NCBI GenBank assembly: GCA_963682175.1
Contig: OY821790.1
Coordinates: forward strand, 384,501 to 448,500
DNA from: Triglochin maritima
Lineage: Eukaryota > Streptophyta > Magnoliopsida > Alismatales > Juncaginaceae
Length of the DNA stretch: 64,000 nt
Direction: 5' to 3'
In this document: positions 47,290-59,491 of the stretch, one piece after another
Position numbering within the stretch: position 1 is the first letter of the stretch
Layout of the letters: each line of letters begins with the position of its first letter
Made by a program: the position numbers and the translations under genes
The notes under the pieces: model-generated
Databases searched by the model: none
What the model was told of the DNA's origin: nothing
The model's input: only the letters and a program-made list of their open reading frames with translations

Positions 47290-48427
47290 AATACCCCCAC
47301 ACCTAGATTTTGCTAGTCCCTAGCAAAACAGAATATAAGAAAAATGAAAACAGGGAAATTCTAACTCACTTTTGTAGGAATCACGGTTGCACTTAGCAAC
47401 GTGAGGGTTTTCACGTGAATGCTTTAAACCCCCAAATTTCCGTAGAGGACGAGTTTTGCCTCGTGAGGGTTTTCAGTTGACACACCCACAAAGTCTTAAT
47501 TCAACATTTCATAAATAACTCTCAATATCTCCACCTCAACCTTATACATCTCACTTAGAATTCTTGTATGCTATTTATATAAATCTAACTCATAAAGAAT
47601 CTGACTTAGTCTTTGTTCCTTCAATATTCACACCACTAACCCTTCTACACATGTTATCACTTAAATTATTTTGCACGCCTCCTCTGGTGGTGAAGTATCA
47701 ATCGGATCAACCATGGCATGGATCATCCTTTTAGTTTTGGGTCTTGAGTATCTTAAAGTATATTTTTTTCCGTGATTCAACACATTTGCTTTTTTTGACA
47801 CTTTTACCCTTTTTTGCATTCGTGTAGCGAGTTTGGTCGATAATCCCGAGCTGACAGACTCAAGTTACCGGGTTTCAAGATACCCCTACGGACCAGTTAC
47901 TCGAAGGCTTGGGTTTTGTAATCATTTTGCAAAATGTGCTTTCCTCACTTTATTCCTTTATTTTTTTACTTTTATTTTCCTCAAGGCTTAATTGCTATTA
48001 GAAGTCCACACTTCCCGGTATATTTTCCTCAACCTCTGCTTTTTATCAACCACTTCAAAGATTTGATTCATCCAATTTAAGTGCATACATGTCTTAAAGG
48101 GTAATGTGTTATTTCTTTGGAGCTTAAATTTATGTCACAGTTTCTACAAGCAGAACTATATAATAAGGAACAAAAAACTCAATGCAATTTGTACTCGGGT
48201 TTTGGTGGTTCAATCTTAAGCTATGTCATGAAACATTGATTTTTTTTTATAATTTTATTTTTTTATACCAAAAAGAAAACATATAGGTAGATACATAAAC
48301 ACCCCCACACACCTAAATCATGCATTGTCCTCAATGTATGCAAAGATAAAGCAAATGCACTTATTACCTGAGTCAACTGCGGTGGAGGGATTGAATTTGC
48401 TCAGAGTCAACCATAGTCAGAACTGGA
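47290..48427 (-). other. Non-coding 3' internal region of E2
   Basis: Holds the conserved block (48301-48336, TTGAGGACAATGCATGATTT and GGTGTGTGGGGGT on the minus strand) also present in E1 and its derivative. No pol or env-like frame. Confidence 0.65.
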
Positions 48428-50890
48428 TTAAATGTCACCATGTTGGTGCTTGTATCCAGTTGAATTGTTCCCCATGTTGCACAGAGAGTCCTGAGGCACA
48501 GATTCCACACCCCTCACATGTATTGGTTCTCTTATTTGCTCGAGTGATGGTGGTTGGGTGGATGAATTACTCCCCTTTTTCTCACTTTCTTTTAGATTTT
48601 GTGATGATTTATTTGATTCAGAAATCTTATATATGCGCGATCTCATCACAACATCACTTTGATTGCATACTATTTCTGGCTCACTATCAACATGAAAGAT
48701 ATTAAATTCAGCTTTTAAGTTTCCAAAACATAGTTGCATGAGCCCATTTCGACAATTTATCAAAGCTTTAGAAGTGGCTAAAAAGGGTCTGCCTAGTATT
48801 ACAGGGATTTGTCTCTTAGGATTGACCACAGGTTCAGTGTCTAGTACGACAAAATCCACTGGGTAAATGAAGTCACCAACCTTAATCAAAACATCATCTA
48901 CTATACCTCTTAGTTTCTTAATAGAGCAATCAGCAAATTGAAAGGTTGTCTTAGAGGGTTTTAGTGGACCAAGGTTGAGTTGCTCGTAGACAGAGAATGA
49001 GAGTAACTTAACACTAGCACCAAGGTCTAGAAGGGCTTTGTTGATAAAAGTATCTCCTATCACACAAGAAATTGTGGGACACCCAGGGTCCTTATACTTT
49101 ATAGGAGATGAGTTAGACAGAATAGAGCTTATGTTTGCAGTTAAGAATGCCTTCTTTGGTACGTTCGTTTTTCTCTTTTTAGTGCACAGATCTTTTAAGA
49201 AGTTAGCATAAGCAGGTATTTGTTGAATCATATCTAGGAGTGGAATATTCACCTTAACTTGCTTAAATACTTCCAAAATTTTCTCCATTTGTGCACTTGA
49301 GCTCTTCTTAAGTCTATTGGGGAATGGGACTTTAGGAACATAGACTCGCTCAGGTTGAGCTATAGGTTCAGGTTGAGTAGGTTGGTTGGGCTTTTCAATT
49401 TGGACTTCAGGTTCAATGGTCAGGTCATATGTGGGTGCTTGACGGCTAGATTGATTATGAGTTCTAGGATTCACCACATTGTTATCAACTTGTTTTCCAG
49501 ACCGTAATGATACAATTGCATTTATTTGTTGGAACAGTCCCTCCTCATGAACCATTTGAACCGGTCTAGGGTTGTTACTTCCTAGAGGTGGTTGATAGGG
49601 CTGATATTGATTATTAGATCTAGGGTTCACCTCAGGTTGACTTGGAAACTGACCCTTTTCTCTTTCATCTACTATTTGTGCTAGTTGGCTGACTTGTGTT
49701 TCTAGCCTTTGGAAGGATTGGTTGGTTGTTTGCATAAAGGTCTTAACCATATTTTCCAAGCTTGTCAACCTAACATCATAGTCTCCATTGTTACTAAACC
49801 CAGATGATGTATTATTTTGGTTATACAGGTTTGGTTGTTGTCTAGGAGGTTGACCTTGTTGGTTCCATGAAAGATTGGGATGATTACGCCAACCCGGGTT
49901 ATAGGTTGATGCGTATGAGTCATTTCTAGAATGGTTAAACATGGCATTAACTTGTTCCAAGTCCGCACAATCCTCCATTGTATGACCAGTTTGACCACAT
50001 CTAGAGCAAGGGATAGAAGATGCTTGATTCACTAGGGGTCGGGTTTTTAGCTCTAGACTTTCCATTCTGCGCATAAGGGTAACTAGTTTTGCTTCAGCAG
50101 CAACCGTAGCATCTACAGCTAAGACACCTGGTTTGGGTTGACTTGCTATTATAGATCCAATACTCGGATTATTCGGCTCTCTAGCATTGTCCCATTGCAT
50201 ACTATTTTCGGCTAAATCCTCAAGAAAAGTCCAAGCATCATTCTCATTTTTGGACATGAAGTTTCATTGGCTTACAGATTCTACCATAACCCTAGATGTA
50301 GGTGTCAATCCCTCATAAATAATTTGGCACAATTGTCATCTTGGAATTCCATGATGAGGGCATTGGGTCAATAGACTTTTAAATCTTTCTAAATAGGAAT
50401 AGAACGGCTCGCTCTCAGATTGAACGAATGCAACAATTTCATTCCTAATCCTAATAGTCTTATGGTTGGGGAAATATTTCTTTAAGAACACTTGAACAAA
50501 CTCGGCCCAACTCCTAATAGATCTTTTGGCTAGACTATATCGTCATTTCTTAGCGTCGTCCTTTAGTGCTAGAGGCACGAATTTAAGACGCACTGCCTCC
50601 TCAGAGATATGCTGGTATTGCATAAGAGAGCAGATTTCCTCAAATTCTCTAAGGAAGAGATATGGGTCTTCCGTAGAGGGGAACTTGGGCAACATACTCA
50701 TGTATTGTGCCTTCAGTTCGAAGTCGCGACCCGGTATGGTGGGCATAACGATGCACGATGGCTGAGCAGCCATCGTTGTGTAGCACCGATCCCTCAGAGT
50801 CATAGGTGGTGCAACAGGCGGGTCCACTACATTCTCACCCATTGGATCCGGGTGAGGTGGTGCAACAGGTGGATTGGGGCTAAACTCCAT
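48428..50890 (-). pseudogene. gag-protease of E2, interrupted by three in-frame stops
   Basis: The minus-strand frame starts MEFSPNPPVAPP at 50890 and ends at 48428, about 820 codons in one frame with three TGA stops between 50545 and 50257. At least two fall where related gag proteins have Trp, so G-to-A changes (deamination on the other strand) explain them. Features: LRDRCYT near the start, ALKDDAKK at the gag core, knuckle CSRCGQTGHTMEDC around 50010-49970, and the protease site LLDLGASVKLLSFS near 49020. No frameshift is needed. The 3' part from 50257 is open for 609 codons. Confidence 0.88.
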
Positions 50891-52223
50891 ACTGGAATCT
50901 AGATGAACTCATGAGAGTCGATTGCTCAAGTCCCGAATCCAAATCTAAGTGCACCGGTTTGAATCAATTTTTTTTTTTGAATTCAAATTCAAATTCAAGA
51001 ATCAATTGATATTTTTTTATAAATTTTTTTTTCTTCAAAAAATGGAAACAAACAATAGAAGGGGGAAAGATGAGAAATGAATCCTAATCTAGAGAATAGA
51101 GATGAGAAGAGAAGAAGACTCAGATGAGAAGGGAAACTTAACTCTAAAAGATAGATAAGAGTGTTGGTCAGAAGTTTCCTAAACAAGTACGGTTCAAACA
51201 ATCCTAGACCTAATGTCGCTTAAATCTAGACGACACCTAACTGGTTGAGTCGAATTAGTTCGCTTGATTCACCTCCCTCACTAATCAAACCAAATAGGTC
51301 AGGCAGTGTATAGCTAGTGGAGGCGCTTCCGACAGAGTCGGTGCCAATTAGACAACCACTTCGCTTGGAAGACTTACGTCAACACAAAAACACTTTCTAG
51401 ACACCAAATTAAATACGATCAGCTTCAAGTCATAGCAAGTCAAACCAATCTTCTCCTTAATTGAGTCCGAGTCCTTAGGGGCCAATGTCTAATTGATTTT
51501 AATTTAAGGCTTCGGTGACACTTTAGGATTGTGATTTGTGGGCCACGGAAGGGTGATGAAATCCCCACCGTATCCTTTCCTACGGAGTTGCCCTTAAGAT
51601 AGTCAAACATTGGTCTTTAGTTGGGGGACAATTGTAAGGTTGTATGCAAACTAAATTGTATGCTTAAATGCAATCGATAAAAACTGCACACGTACCTTGC
51701 CTCCAACACTCTTCAACAAGAATTAATTTCCAAGAATTTAGCAAGAATAATGCAAACAAATCATTATATGATGCATGCACTAAGTCCTTCTAATTTTGCC
51801 AATTTTTAGGTCAGAGTTGAATTATTGCCAATTATGGAATTTTGCCCTAACACGTACAGTTCTACTAAAAAGGATATTTTCCAAAACTAGAAATTACGAG
51901 GAAAAAGGCAACAAAGGTTACCTACGCACGCTCAGTCGGGTTCACCGCCTGCTCTCGAAAATTTCCAGTTGCTCTATGCGTCCACCCAGAGATGGAGACG
52001 ACCTCAGAAAAAATTGAAGCCCACATGCTTCAGACGTGCGACGGATCCGCCGCAGATTGCTCTTTGGATGCGGCGATTTCGCCGCCCGTCTTGCTCCAAA
52101 TGTGCCCGAATTTCGCCGCGCACTCTGTTGTCTCCTGAAACGCAAACCCAAATAGTTAGATCGCACACACAATAAACAGAATAGAATCGAAATCACAAAA
52201 AATAAACAAAATCTTCGTCGCCT
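50891..52223 (-). other. Untranslated leader of E2
   Basis: About 1.3 kb between primer-binding site and gag. It shares the GGGGATTTCATCACCC and AGACATTGGCC blocks with the E1 leader. Confidence 0.6.
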
Positions 52224-52240
52224 GCCCGGCAACGGCGCCA
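52224..52240 (-). other. Primer-binding site of E2 (tRNA-Asp type)
   Basis: Minus strand TGGCGCCGTTGCCGGGC, complementary to the tRNA-Asp 3' end except for its last base; five bases separate it from the LTR. Confidence 0.88.
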
Positions 52241-52245
52241 AAACT

Positions 52246-53397
52246 TGATGAGAATTTTATTTATACCACAAGTGCACGGCGTCAATGAAGACGTGACAAG
52301 TACGGGTCGAACACAATGAGGGAGAGATATTGTTATTTTTGTGATTTTTGATTAGGGAAAGAAAGAGAGAGAAATATGTTTGGTTTGAGATTTTTGGTTT
52401 TTAATTATCTAAAGCGAGAACAAAAAAAACAAATTAAAAATAAAGCAAAGATGGATGGGAGTCCAGTGGGTGGAGGTTTAGATATCGGGTTTAGATTATA
52501 GAATTCTGAAACTTATAATAAATCACATTAGTTATAAAGTATTACATGATAAATGACTCAACATAAACTCAAGTAATCAAAATATACTAACAGGAAATTA
52601 AAATAATAACGTTATTCTTCTTCTCATCACCCTAAATCCGTCACCGCCACCCTTTGGAGAGAGTTAGAAACTCATGGATGGAGGGAAGGAGAAGGGGTCC
52701 TAGAGAAACTACAAAAGAAAACTAAAAACAAGAAATAAAAGAACAGAATTTTATTACTAAAGTATGGAACAAGAACTAAGACCCTTCACAACATCGTTTC
52801 GGGGCTATTTATAGCCGATACAAGGGACCCAAGTATAAAATAGGAAAGTACACGCGTCAAGACACGACTGGACAAAATCTGGGGTCACGGATCGCAAGGG
52901 GTGCGGCGTTTCCGCCGCATAATACATGTAAGGTGCGGCGATTTCGCCGCAATATTTGCTCTGATTGGATCCAGATTTTTCCTGTGTGTTTATGGTATGA
53001 TTTAACTGTCCTTTCCGCGTTTGGATTGATTTCTTTCCTTTCTTTTGAGCTCCAAATGTATTTCTTCATATATTTGGAGATCCAAATTGATTTTTCTTAA
53101 GAACTTCTCCAAAATAATATTTTGGTCCTTTAATTTGCAATCGGGTCCTCGGCTTTTTTGCAATTAAGTCTTTGAATGCTTTTATGCTTGGATGGACTTC
53201 CATTTGACTCTCGATAGTCTTGACTTTGTCTTTATGATAGAAATGAGTCTCATGCAGCGTTTATGCTCGGGATATGGGTAATTTGCATTCAGGTCCCTGT
53301 ATTCTATAAATAAGACTAAACACATACGTTAGTAGCATTTATTGATATAAAATTAATCTAAATGAAAGACATATGATGCAATGTATGCAATGCATCA
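52246..53397 (-). repeat. 5' LTR of E2 (1152 bp)
   Basis: Same ends as the 3' LTR; it carries an extra 28 bp at about 52678-52705 (ATGGAGGGAAGGAGAAGGGG and 8 more). Confidence 0.92.
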
Positions 53398-53402
53398 CAA
53401 AA

Positions 53403-53880
53403 TACTTGAGACAAATCCATAACTCAAAATCCAACCACACCACAAAATCCATATCGAAAAAGATGAAAAAAAATGAAACAACATGCTCCATGTTCAAAAA
53501 CTCAGACATTTGTTGGGGGCATAGAATCGAAAGAGAAACCACCAATGACAACCAATGGAGTGGAAGGTAGAGGCATTTTAAAGTTGGTAGAGACAACGTT
53601 TGGCTTTAGGTGTCACATGGGGAAGGCAGTTGCTGATAGGTTTTTAGAAGTGGGACGAATGAGATGTTATGGAGGGACACGTGTAAAGAAGTGATTAAGT
53701 AGAGGATCAAAAGAATTTCAATTACGAGGTACTATATATTTGTGTTAGATTAAATGGTTAAGTGAATTAACCACACCATGACTTTTCATAATAAGAAAAA
53801 GAAAGTGGAAGGGGTTTTTATGGTGAGAGTCGGTGGAGTTTGTTTATGCACTTGGAAAACTTAATTGAAATTGGAATACT
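53403..53880. other. Spacer with partial copy of a dispersed repeat
   Basis: 53660-53745 resembles the right part of the repeat at 14393-15130. No supported gene. Confidence 0.4.
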
Positions 53881-54104
53881 GAATTGTTTTGAAATAATCA
53901 CCAAAAAGGAAAATATGCACTTGGAAAACTTAATTGGCAAACTATGCATCTTAAAAATGACACATGTGTTGTCGTTTTCATTAACTAAAAATGACACTAC
54001 AAGTACTATTTTTACCCCCATAATGAAAACGATATCACCAATGCCATTTTCAAGAGAGGTAAAAACGACTTCCAAGACGTTGTTTTTGCCTAGGGCAAAA
54101 ATAA
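53881..54104 (+). repeat. Left inverted repeat of the plastid-carrying element
   Basis: GAATTGTTTTGAAATAATCACC through AATTGGCAAACTATGCATCT to TTTTTGCCTAGGGCAAAAAT; matches the complement of 55817-55571 with scattered differences. The string GCACTTGGAAAACTTAATTG also occurs just outside, at about 53847. Confidence 0.82.
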
Positions 54105-54699
54105 GACATGCCAACCACCATCTTCCTTCTCCCACACCCAAATTACTCTCCATTGCTCCCTCTCTCCGGCGACAAACACTGTTCAGGTTGGGTTTCATTT
54201 TGTTTTTTTGTTTTTTAAATTTCGATATGAAATGTGATGCATGTATAGTTAATGTATGACTATTATTTTCATGCATCAAATGTATATTTTGTACATCTGA
54301 AGTAATGAGCTCTGGTACTGGATTGGTAATAGTTTTTTCGTTGGAATTGTTACATTCGTAGATGACATTCCAAAATATGAAGGTGGTTACAAACGGATGA
54401 TGAATATTAATACTGAAAGCGATATTATGATCTTTGTGAAACGGTTTGTCGAGTTTGTGGTTTCCGAGAAGAAGAGTTTGATCTGAAGTTAACCTGCAAG
54501 TGACCACCGTATGAAAAGTAAACATATGTTGATGTTTTTGATGATAAGAGCATGTGAACCTAAAAGACACAATGGAAGTTGTAGACTGGGACTTCTAGAT
54601 AGCCGTTCGACATGAAGATGTTCGCAACACCAAATATGTAACAATGTAAGGAAATCAGCTACTTGTTTCCCTTTTCCAGACAGCTCTGATCCAAATGAC

Positions 54700-55045
54700 C
54701 TTGTTGTTGTGAGAATTCTTAATTCATGAGATGTAGGGAGAGACTTATGTCATCACAAACAGAGACTAAAGCAGTGCTGGATTCAACATTGGTGTTAAAG
54801 ATTACAAATTGACTTATTATACTCCTGACTATGAAACCAAGGATACTGATATCATGGCAGCATTCCGAGTAACTCCTTAACCCGGAGTTCCACCAGAAGA
54901 AGCAGGGGTTGTCGAATCTTCTACTGGTACATGGACAACCGTGTGGACTGATGGACTTACTAGCTTGGATTGTTACAAAGGACGATGCTATCACATTGAG
55001 CACATTGTTGGGGAGGAAGATCAATTTATTGCTTATGTAGCTTAT
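54700..55045 (+). pseudogene. rbcL: Plastid rbcL fragment (leader and first part of the gene) in nuclear DNA
   Basis: The fragment begins in the plastid rbcL leader (AATTCTTAATTCATGAG then AGGGAGAGACTTATG, start codon at 54747) and covers roughly the first 100 codons of the Rubisco large subunit: [38 protein letters not shown] and YKGRCYHIE are readable in different frames. Small deletions shift the frame, and several differences from the conserved gene look like C-to-T changes, including one that creates a stop (TAA) in the VTPQPG region. It is a nuclear insertion of plastid DNA that cannot make Rubisco. Confidence 0.9.
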
Positions 55046-55214
55046 CCATGTAGTAGTATCAGGACCCTTAACAATTGTTTTTTTGAGAAATGACCTGATT
55101 TGGCCCATTGCTCGAAAGATCATTTTGCGGAATCTCCTATCCACCACAATTTTAACTGATACCGACTCACCAAAATTTGGTAACTTCGACTTCATCAACG
55201 ACCATTTATGAATC

Positions 55215-55490
55215 CTTTTTCAGACTACATCCTTTATCACAAGTTTTGGATCGAACTAATCCATTGACACAATTGTTCATGGGCTAAAATTAAGTTATTT
55301 GGGTCCTGGAGGATTGACAAGGCGAACTGCTAGCTTTCGGATACGAGATATCCATCTTAGTCACTATGGACGCATTTGCCCAATTGACATGTCCGAAGGA
55401 ATCAATGTTGGGCTTATTGGATCTCTAGCTATTCATGTGAGGATTGGTCATTGGGGATCCATAAAGAGTCCATTCTATGAGATATCATGA
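55215..55490 (+). pseudogene. rpoB: Plastid rpoB fragment in nuclear DNA
   Basis: Readable plastid RNA polymerase beta-subunit sequence: [46 protein letters not shown] and HWGS, followed by SPFYEIS. It is in the same orientation as the rbcL piece although these genes are far apart and normally on opposite strands of plastid DNA. Most changes from the expected sequence are C-to-T or the complement. It is far too short to be functional. Confidence 0.88.
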
Positions 55491-55570
55491 TGCTCAAAAA
55501 TCACCGGAAAGAGGGAGGAGGAGAGGAGAAAAATGGTTATGGGAAGAAGTTGAGAAAGAAGGGGGTCAGG

Positions 55571-55817
55571 ATGTCAATTTTTCCCTAGGCAAAAACAACA
55601 TCTCAGATTATGTTCCCTAAACCCTAATCTCGGATGCTTTTTTTAACTTTCTTGAAAACAACATTATGGGGTAAAAACGGTATATGTGGTGCCATTTTTA
55701 ATTAATGAAAATGACGTCACATGTGTCATTTTTAAGATGTATAGTTTGCCAATTAAATTTCCTAAGTGCATATTCTTCCAAAAAAAATTATTTGGTGATT
55801 ATTTCAAAAAACAATTT
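55571..55817 (-). repeat. Right inverted repeat of the plastid-carrying element
   Basis: Complement reads GAAATTGTTTTTTGAAATAA through TTTAATTGGCAAACTATACA to TTTTTGCCTAGGGAAAAATT. Confidence 0.82.
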
Positions 55818-56431
55818 CTTTCTAACTCTTTAGTATTTTATAATCATCATCCTCCTAACATAAACAATGTGATAATTTTTCGGTAACCTCTATTTTCCCA
55901 CCTCAACAATGATGAGATCATGTCACTTTTGTTTGCCTTTCTTAACTTGTATATAATTTTCTTTGACTTGGTATATATACGAGTCGAATTTTAATAGGCA
56001 TATTTCCAAATTTTCAACATTGGGCTCCGACCCATGAGAGCTAACCCTCAGAAGGAAGCCCAAGAGTTGTATTGGGCTTTAGTTCGCTTTGGGTATCACG
56101 AAAAATGTTTTAGCCTTACCCGGTCAAAGTTTAACTGATAAAACAAAACATGTTCCCAAAACAAACCAAACCTCCTTAGATAGATAGATAGATAGATAGA
56201 TAGAGAGAGAGCGTGCAAAAGAGGACGAGGGAGATCGAAGATAAGGAAGAAGACGAACACCAGAAAGGGTAAGGAGAAGATGGAGAGGAAGATGAGTGAA
56301 GGTAGAGGAGAAGAAAGCTCGAAGAGAGCAAAAACGTTTCTCAGGAAGACAACCTCGACACCATGCTTGTATAATTCTAACCAACCAACTCTTTTAAGTT
56401 GCGATTTTTAGTTGATTCATGATTGCAAAAT
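55818..56431. other. Spacer with GATA microsatellite
   Basis: GATA units run about 56177-56204 and pass into GAGA. The surrounding purine-rich stretch 56205-56345 has no supported gene. Confidence 0.6.
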
Positions 56432-56660
56432 CATTACTAGAAAATAGGCCCATCTCGTCGCCCTTATACATTGGTTTTAAAAGAACTATCAGCAGTATTG
56501 GTATGCGCGTAACTCATTAACAGCTATTAGAAAGGTGTTTGCCACGTGAGTTCCTTAGAAACCAACGTGGTATCAGGCTTACCATGTCGGTTATAAGTAA
56601 AACTGATTTTGTATATATTATCAACCACAACGGATCTAAGAAGAACCGACGTGGTAACCC
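56432..56660 (+). mobile_element. CACTA/En-Spm-like terminal fragment
   Basis: CATTACTAGAAAATAGGCC resembles the CACTA terminal repeat (CACTACTAGAAAA). It is followed by subterminal words of the ATTGGTTTTAAAAGAAC and AACCGACGTGGT type in both orientations, which are typical of this superfamily. No opposite end was found. Confidence 0.55.
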
Positions 56661-57243
56661 CTTAATTTTATTTATTTATTAATTTGATAGTAGTTTCTTT
56701 TCAAACCCAAATCAAACCACAGTAACCCTTAATTTTTTAATTTAATTGGATTTTCTTTTAAAATCTAAATCAAACCCACGAGCAGTAATCTTTAAATTTT
56801 TTGTTTATTAATTTGATTGGTTTTCAAACCCATTTATGCTCTTTTTATGTGCGCATATCTGAGGGTGTACCCCATCACGTGCTGCGATGGGTCGATCGGA
56901 ACGCCGATCACATTGTTGTTGTTGGTGGTGAGGGCGAGGGTGGTGTCGTCCACCTTCGGAGTCACAAACTTGGACAACAGAGACACCATCGATTATGTAG
57001 TTTCCTTCTCTTCTTCTTAGTTTTCATTCTCTTCCTCGGCATAGTTTCGTGTGGTCAGTCTTGATATCATTTTTGACATTGATGATTATGAGGAGTATTT
57101 GAAACATGTAATGAAGTTGTTCTGTATTGTTATGTTTTTGTGATTGTTTTTGGAGAATTGCTTAATGTTTTTGTGATTGTTTTTGGAGAATTGGTTAAAT
57201 TTGTCATTTTGTTGTGATTTTCCAAATAGTATTTTTGGAGATT
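56661..57243. other. Unassigned sequence, possible captured coding fragment
   Basis: GC-richer 56840-57000 is open on both strands (minus strand: PKVDDTTLALTT, NVIGVPIDPS). I cannot assign it to a family. Confidence 0.35.
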
Positions 57244-57415
57244 ACATGTTTTTGGCATGTAAAGAGAGAGATTCAAGAGAGAGAGAGAGATAAGAGAGAG
57301 ATTTGAGAGCGAAAGATTCAAGAGATGCAGGTGGTCGAGAGGTGGCAAATGCAGAAGAGAGAGACAGAGAGAAAGAAAGAGGAATGAGAAAAGAATTAGA
57401 AGTGAGAGAGAGAGA
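57244..57415 (+). repeat. GA-rich purine tract
   Basis: Runs of GAGAGAGA interrupted by GATTCAAGAG and GCAGGTGGTCGAGAGG over about 170 bases, nearly pure purine on the plus strand. Confidence 0.85.
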
Positions 57416-57515
57416 AGTTTACAAAAAAATATTAGATTATAAAAAGTAGGTTTTGTAAAATTTACGATAAATTAATGATTAATTTAACTGTGTTAAGGAA
57501 AGTTTAATGACAATT

Positions 57516-57733
57516 TGTATATTAAGTGTGTTTTGAGATGACATATCAGATAATAGGTGTGGAGTGAGGGCCGTTGAAAATTATATTCATTTATAATGGC
57601 ATGCAAGAAATTTCATCTTACCAATTTAATTTCGGGTACGAATCTGTATATTAAGTGTGTTTTGAGATGACATATCAGATAATAGGTGTGGAGTGAGGGC
57701 CGCTGAGAATTATAGTCATTTATAATTTGGTTT
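57516..57733. repeat. Direct duplication of an 88-bp segment
   Basis: TGTATATTAAGTGTGTTTTG through GGAGTGAGGGCCG occurs at 57516 and 57645; the copies differ at only a few bases and are separated by about 40 bases. Confidence 0.9.
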
Positions 57734-57889
57734 AAAAAAATTACCAATTAGAAATCAGATATGAATTCGGATACAAAGTGTTTCAAAATTGAATTATCCG
57801 AATACCAAATTAGTCGGCCCCCAAACCTGACTGCACGACCCTCCCCGACCCGATACGAAGGTATTATATGAGGTGAATAGTTGGGTTAG

Positions 57890-58140
57890 CAAGTGATCGG
57901 GTTAGAGTCCAACCCATTTAGAAGCCCACGAGCCACACCGTGTCCCATCCTCCGCTCTCTTCCACCGCACCACCACTCCTTCGACAACTTCGCCCCTTCC
58001 ACCACCGTGTCCCCACCACGACCCCACTCCTTTTCTCCCCCACTAACCCTAAACTCCGAGAGAAATGAAAGTTCCAGATCTCTGATCTTCAGTTTCATTT
58101 GGTGGTTTTCTTTTCTAAATTTGTGTTCTTTAACGTAGGT
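57890..58140 (+). other. Candidate first exon or leader of an unidentified gene
   Basis: A pyrimidine-rich, CpG-containing stretch with an open plus-strand frame (starting MIGLESNPF) that ends in CTTTAACGTAGG. Composition differs sharply from the AT-rich surroundings. I do not recognise the product; it may be leader only. Confidence 0.35.
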
Positions 58141-59006
58141 TTGTGGGTAAATGAAGGTATTATGGAAAGATTGCGAAGTTGGTGGCTTTTGGTTTTAGTC
58201 TTCATTTTGGGATTTCAAGGTTGGTTTTGAACTAATGTGCTTGTAAAGAGAAAGTTACGAAGGAGTTGGAATGGGTCTTTTTGTTTGATTGTATTTTGGA
58301 TCTCAAGTTTGCTAAAGATTCTATTAAAAAATACTAGGTTTTATTCTATGATGGTTTCATTTTTACCAATATGGTATTTTACATCTTTGATTGATTAGTT
58401 TTTTTTATGTTTTAAACAAGTCATTAGATCATTGATTCCTTATGGCATAGAAAGATTAACTCTGAAGAAGAATGCCTCTTATGATTATTAATTATTTATG
58501 ATATGGATATTGGCCTCATACTAGCAATTATGCACTGTTACTAGTATAATGATGATGAACGTGTGTGCTTGTGTCTTTCATTTTGGTATTTTTAAGGGTA
58601 AAACAATATCCTTGTTTATAATTTACACGTGTTTTGTGCAGATTTTCTTGTCTTCAGCAAATGAGACCTCTAGAATGTACTTTCTTGTAAGAAACATTTG
58701 ATTGCTTTAAATGAGAAGGATTTGTCATATCCAAATATAATGCATGTAAGGTATGGTCACAATAACCTATTTAGTTACATTGATAATTGAGATTCATGAT
58801 TGCATTTGCTTTGTTTTTATCCATTGCTTTTATTTCTAATTTATCTTCATATTTAAGAATGACCACTAGGAAGTTGATTGAGTGGACAATGGGATCGTTT
58901 TGGTTTTGTTACCAACAATAACTTTTACTGCTAGTCTAGATGTTCCTTGCAAATGCATGCATATCATGTGAACATGATATAGCCTCCAAAGTTTTGTATT
59001 TATCTT

Positions 59007-59160
59007 GGGTTAATTACAGTTTGTCCCCTTTGAAATATGCCCCGATTTTAGTTTACCCGCTTGAATTTAAAAGGTGATAATTACCTCCCCTATACTTTCA
59101 TTTTGTCCCCTCCTCCTGCCTAAACTTTAAAGATTCGTTATTTTAACACATTCGTTATTT
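59007..59160. repeat. Partial copy of the dispersed repeat at 14393
   Basis: GGGTTAATTACAGTTTGTCC, CTTTCATTTTGTCCCC and CATTCGTTATTTTTTC in the same order as at 14393-14560, with indels. It lies between the two candidate exons. Confidence 0.6.
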
Positions 59161-59491
59161 TTTCTTCTTCTTGGTTGATATATGCTCATGCATAGGAAAT
59201 TTAGATGATATTTATGTGATCTCTTAAGGTTTTGATTAGGATTTTGAAGTTCATTTTTATAATTTATTGTAAATATTTAACCAAAAAAGTTTACTGTCTA
59301 AATCTATCTTTTTGTTTAACCATGTCCTGATAAGAGAAGTTTGATTGTGGCGACAATAGCATGTCTCAATTTAAACACTTACGTTCTAGCAAGAACTAAT
59401 TCACATGCTTAGTTGGACTGAAGCCTTTAATTTGAGAATTCTAGTACTTTTGAGAAGTGGTTGTGTTGTGTTGATTTTCTGCCTATGTTCC

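Larger units (their letters stand above)
46166..53397 (-). mobile_element. E2: complete gag-protease-only gypsy element (Athila/Tat-like)
   Basis: 7.23 kb with both LTRs, an exact target duplication CAAAA (46161-46165 and 53398-53402), a tRNA-Asp primer-binding site and a polypurine tract. The interior holds a damaged gag-protease frame and no polymerase. Leader, conserved 3' block and polypurine tract resemble E1, so both belong to related lineages that lost pol. By eye the LTRs differ at about 30 positions plus a 28-bp indel. Confidence 0.9.
53881..55817. mobile_element. Long-TIR element (Pack-MULE-like) carrying plastid DNA
   Basis: About 240-bp inverted repeats enclose about 1.5 kb containing pieces of plastid rbcL and rpoB and other unassigned sequence. 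Long TIRs with captured genes and no transposase fit a Pack-MULE. I see no exact 9-bp flanking duplication, so the class is an inference. Confidence 0.65.

Noticed and set aside
54719..55198. 159-codon minus-strand frame
   Set aside because: It is mostly the antisense of the plastid rbcL fragment.
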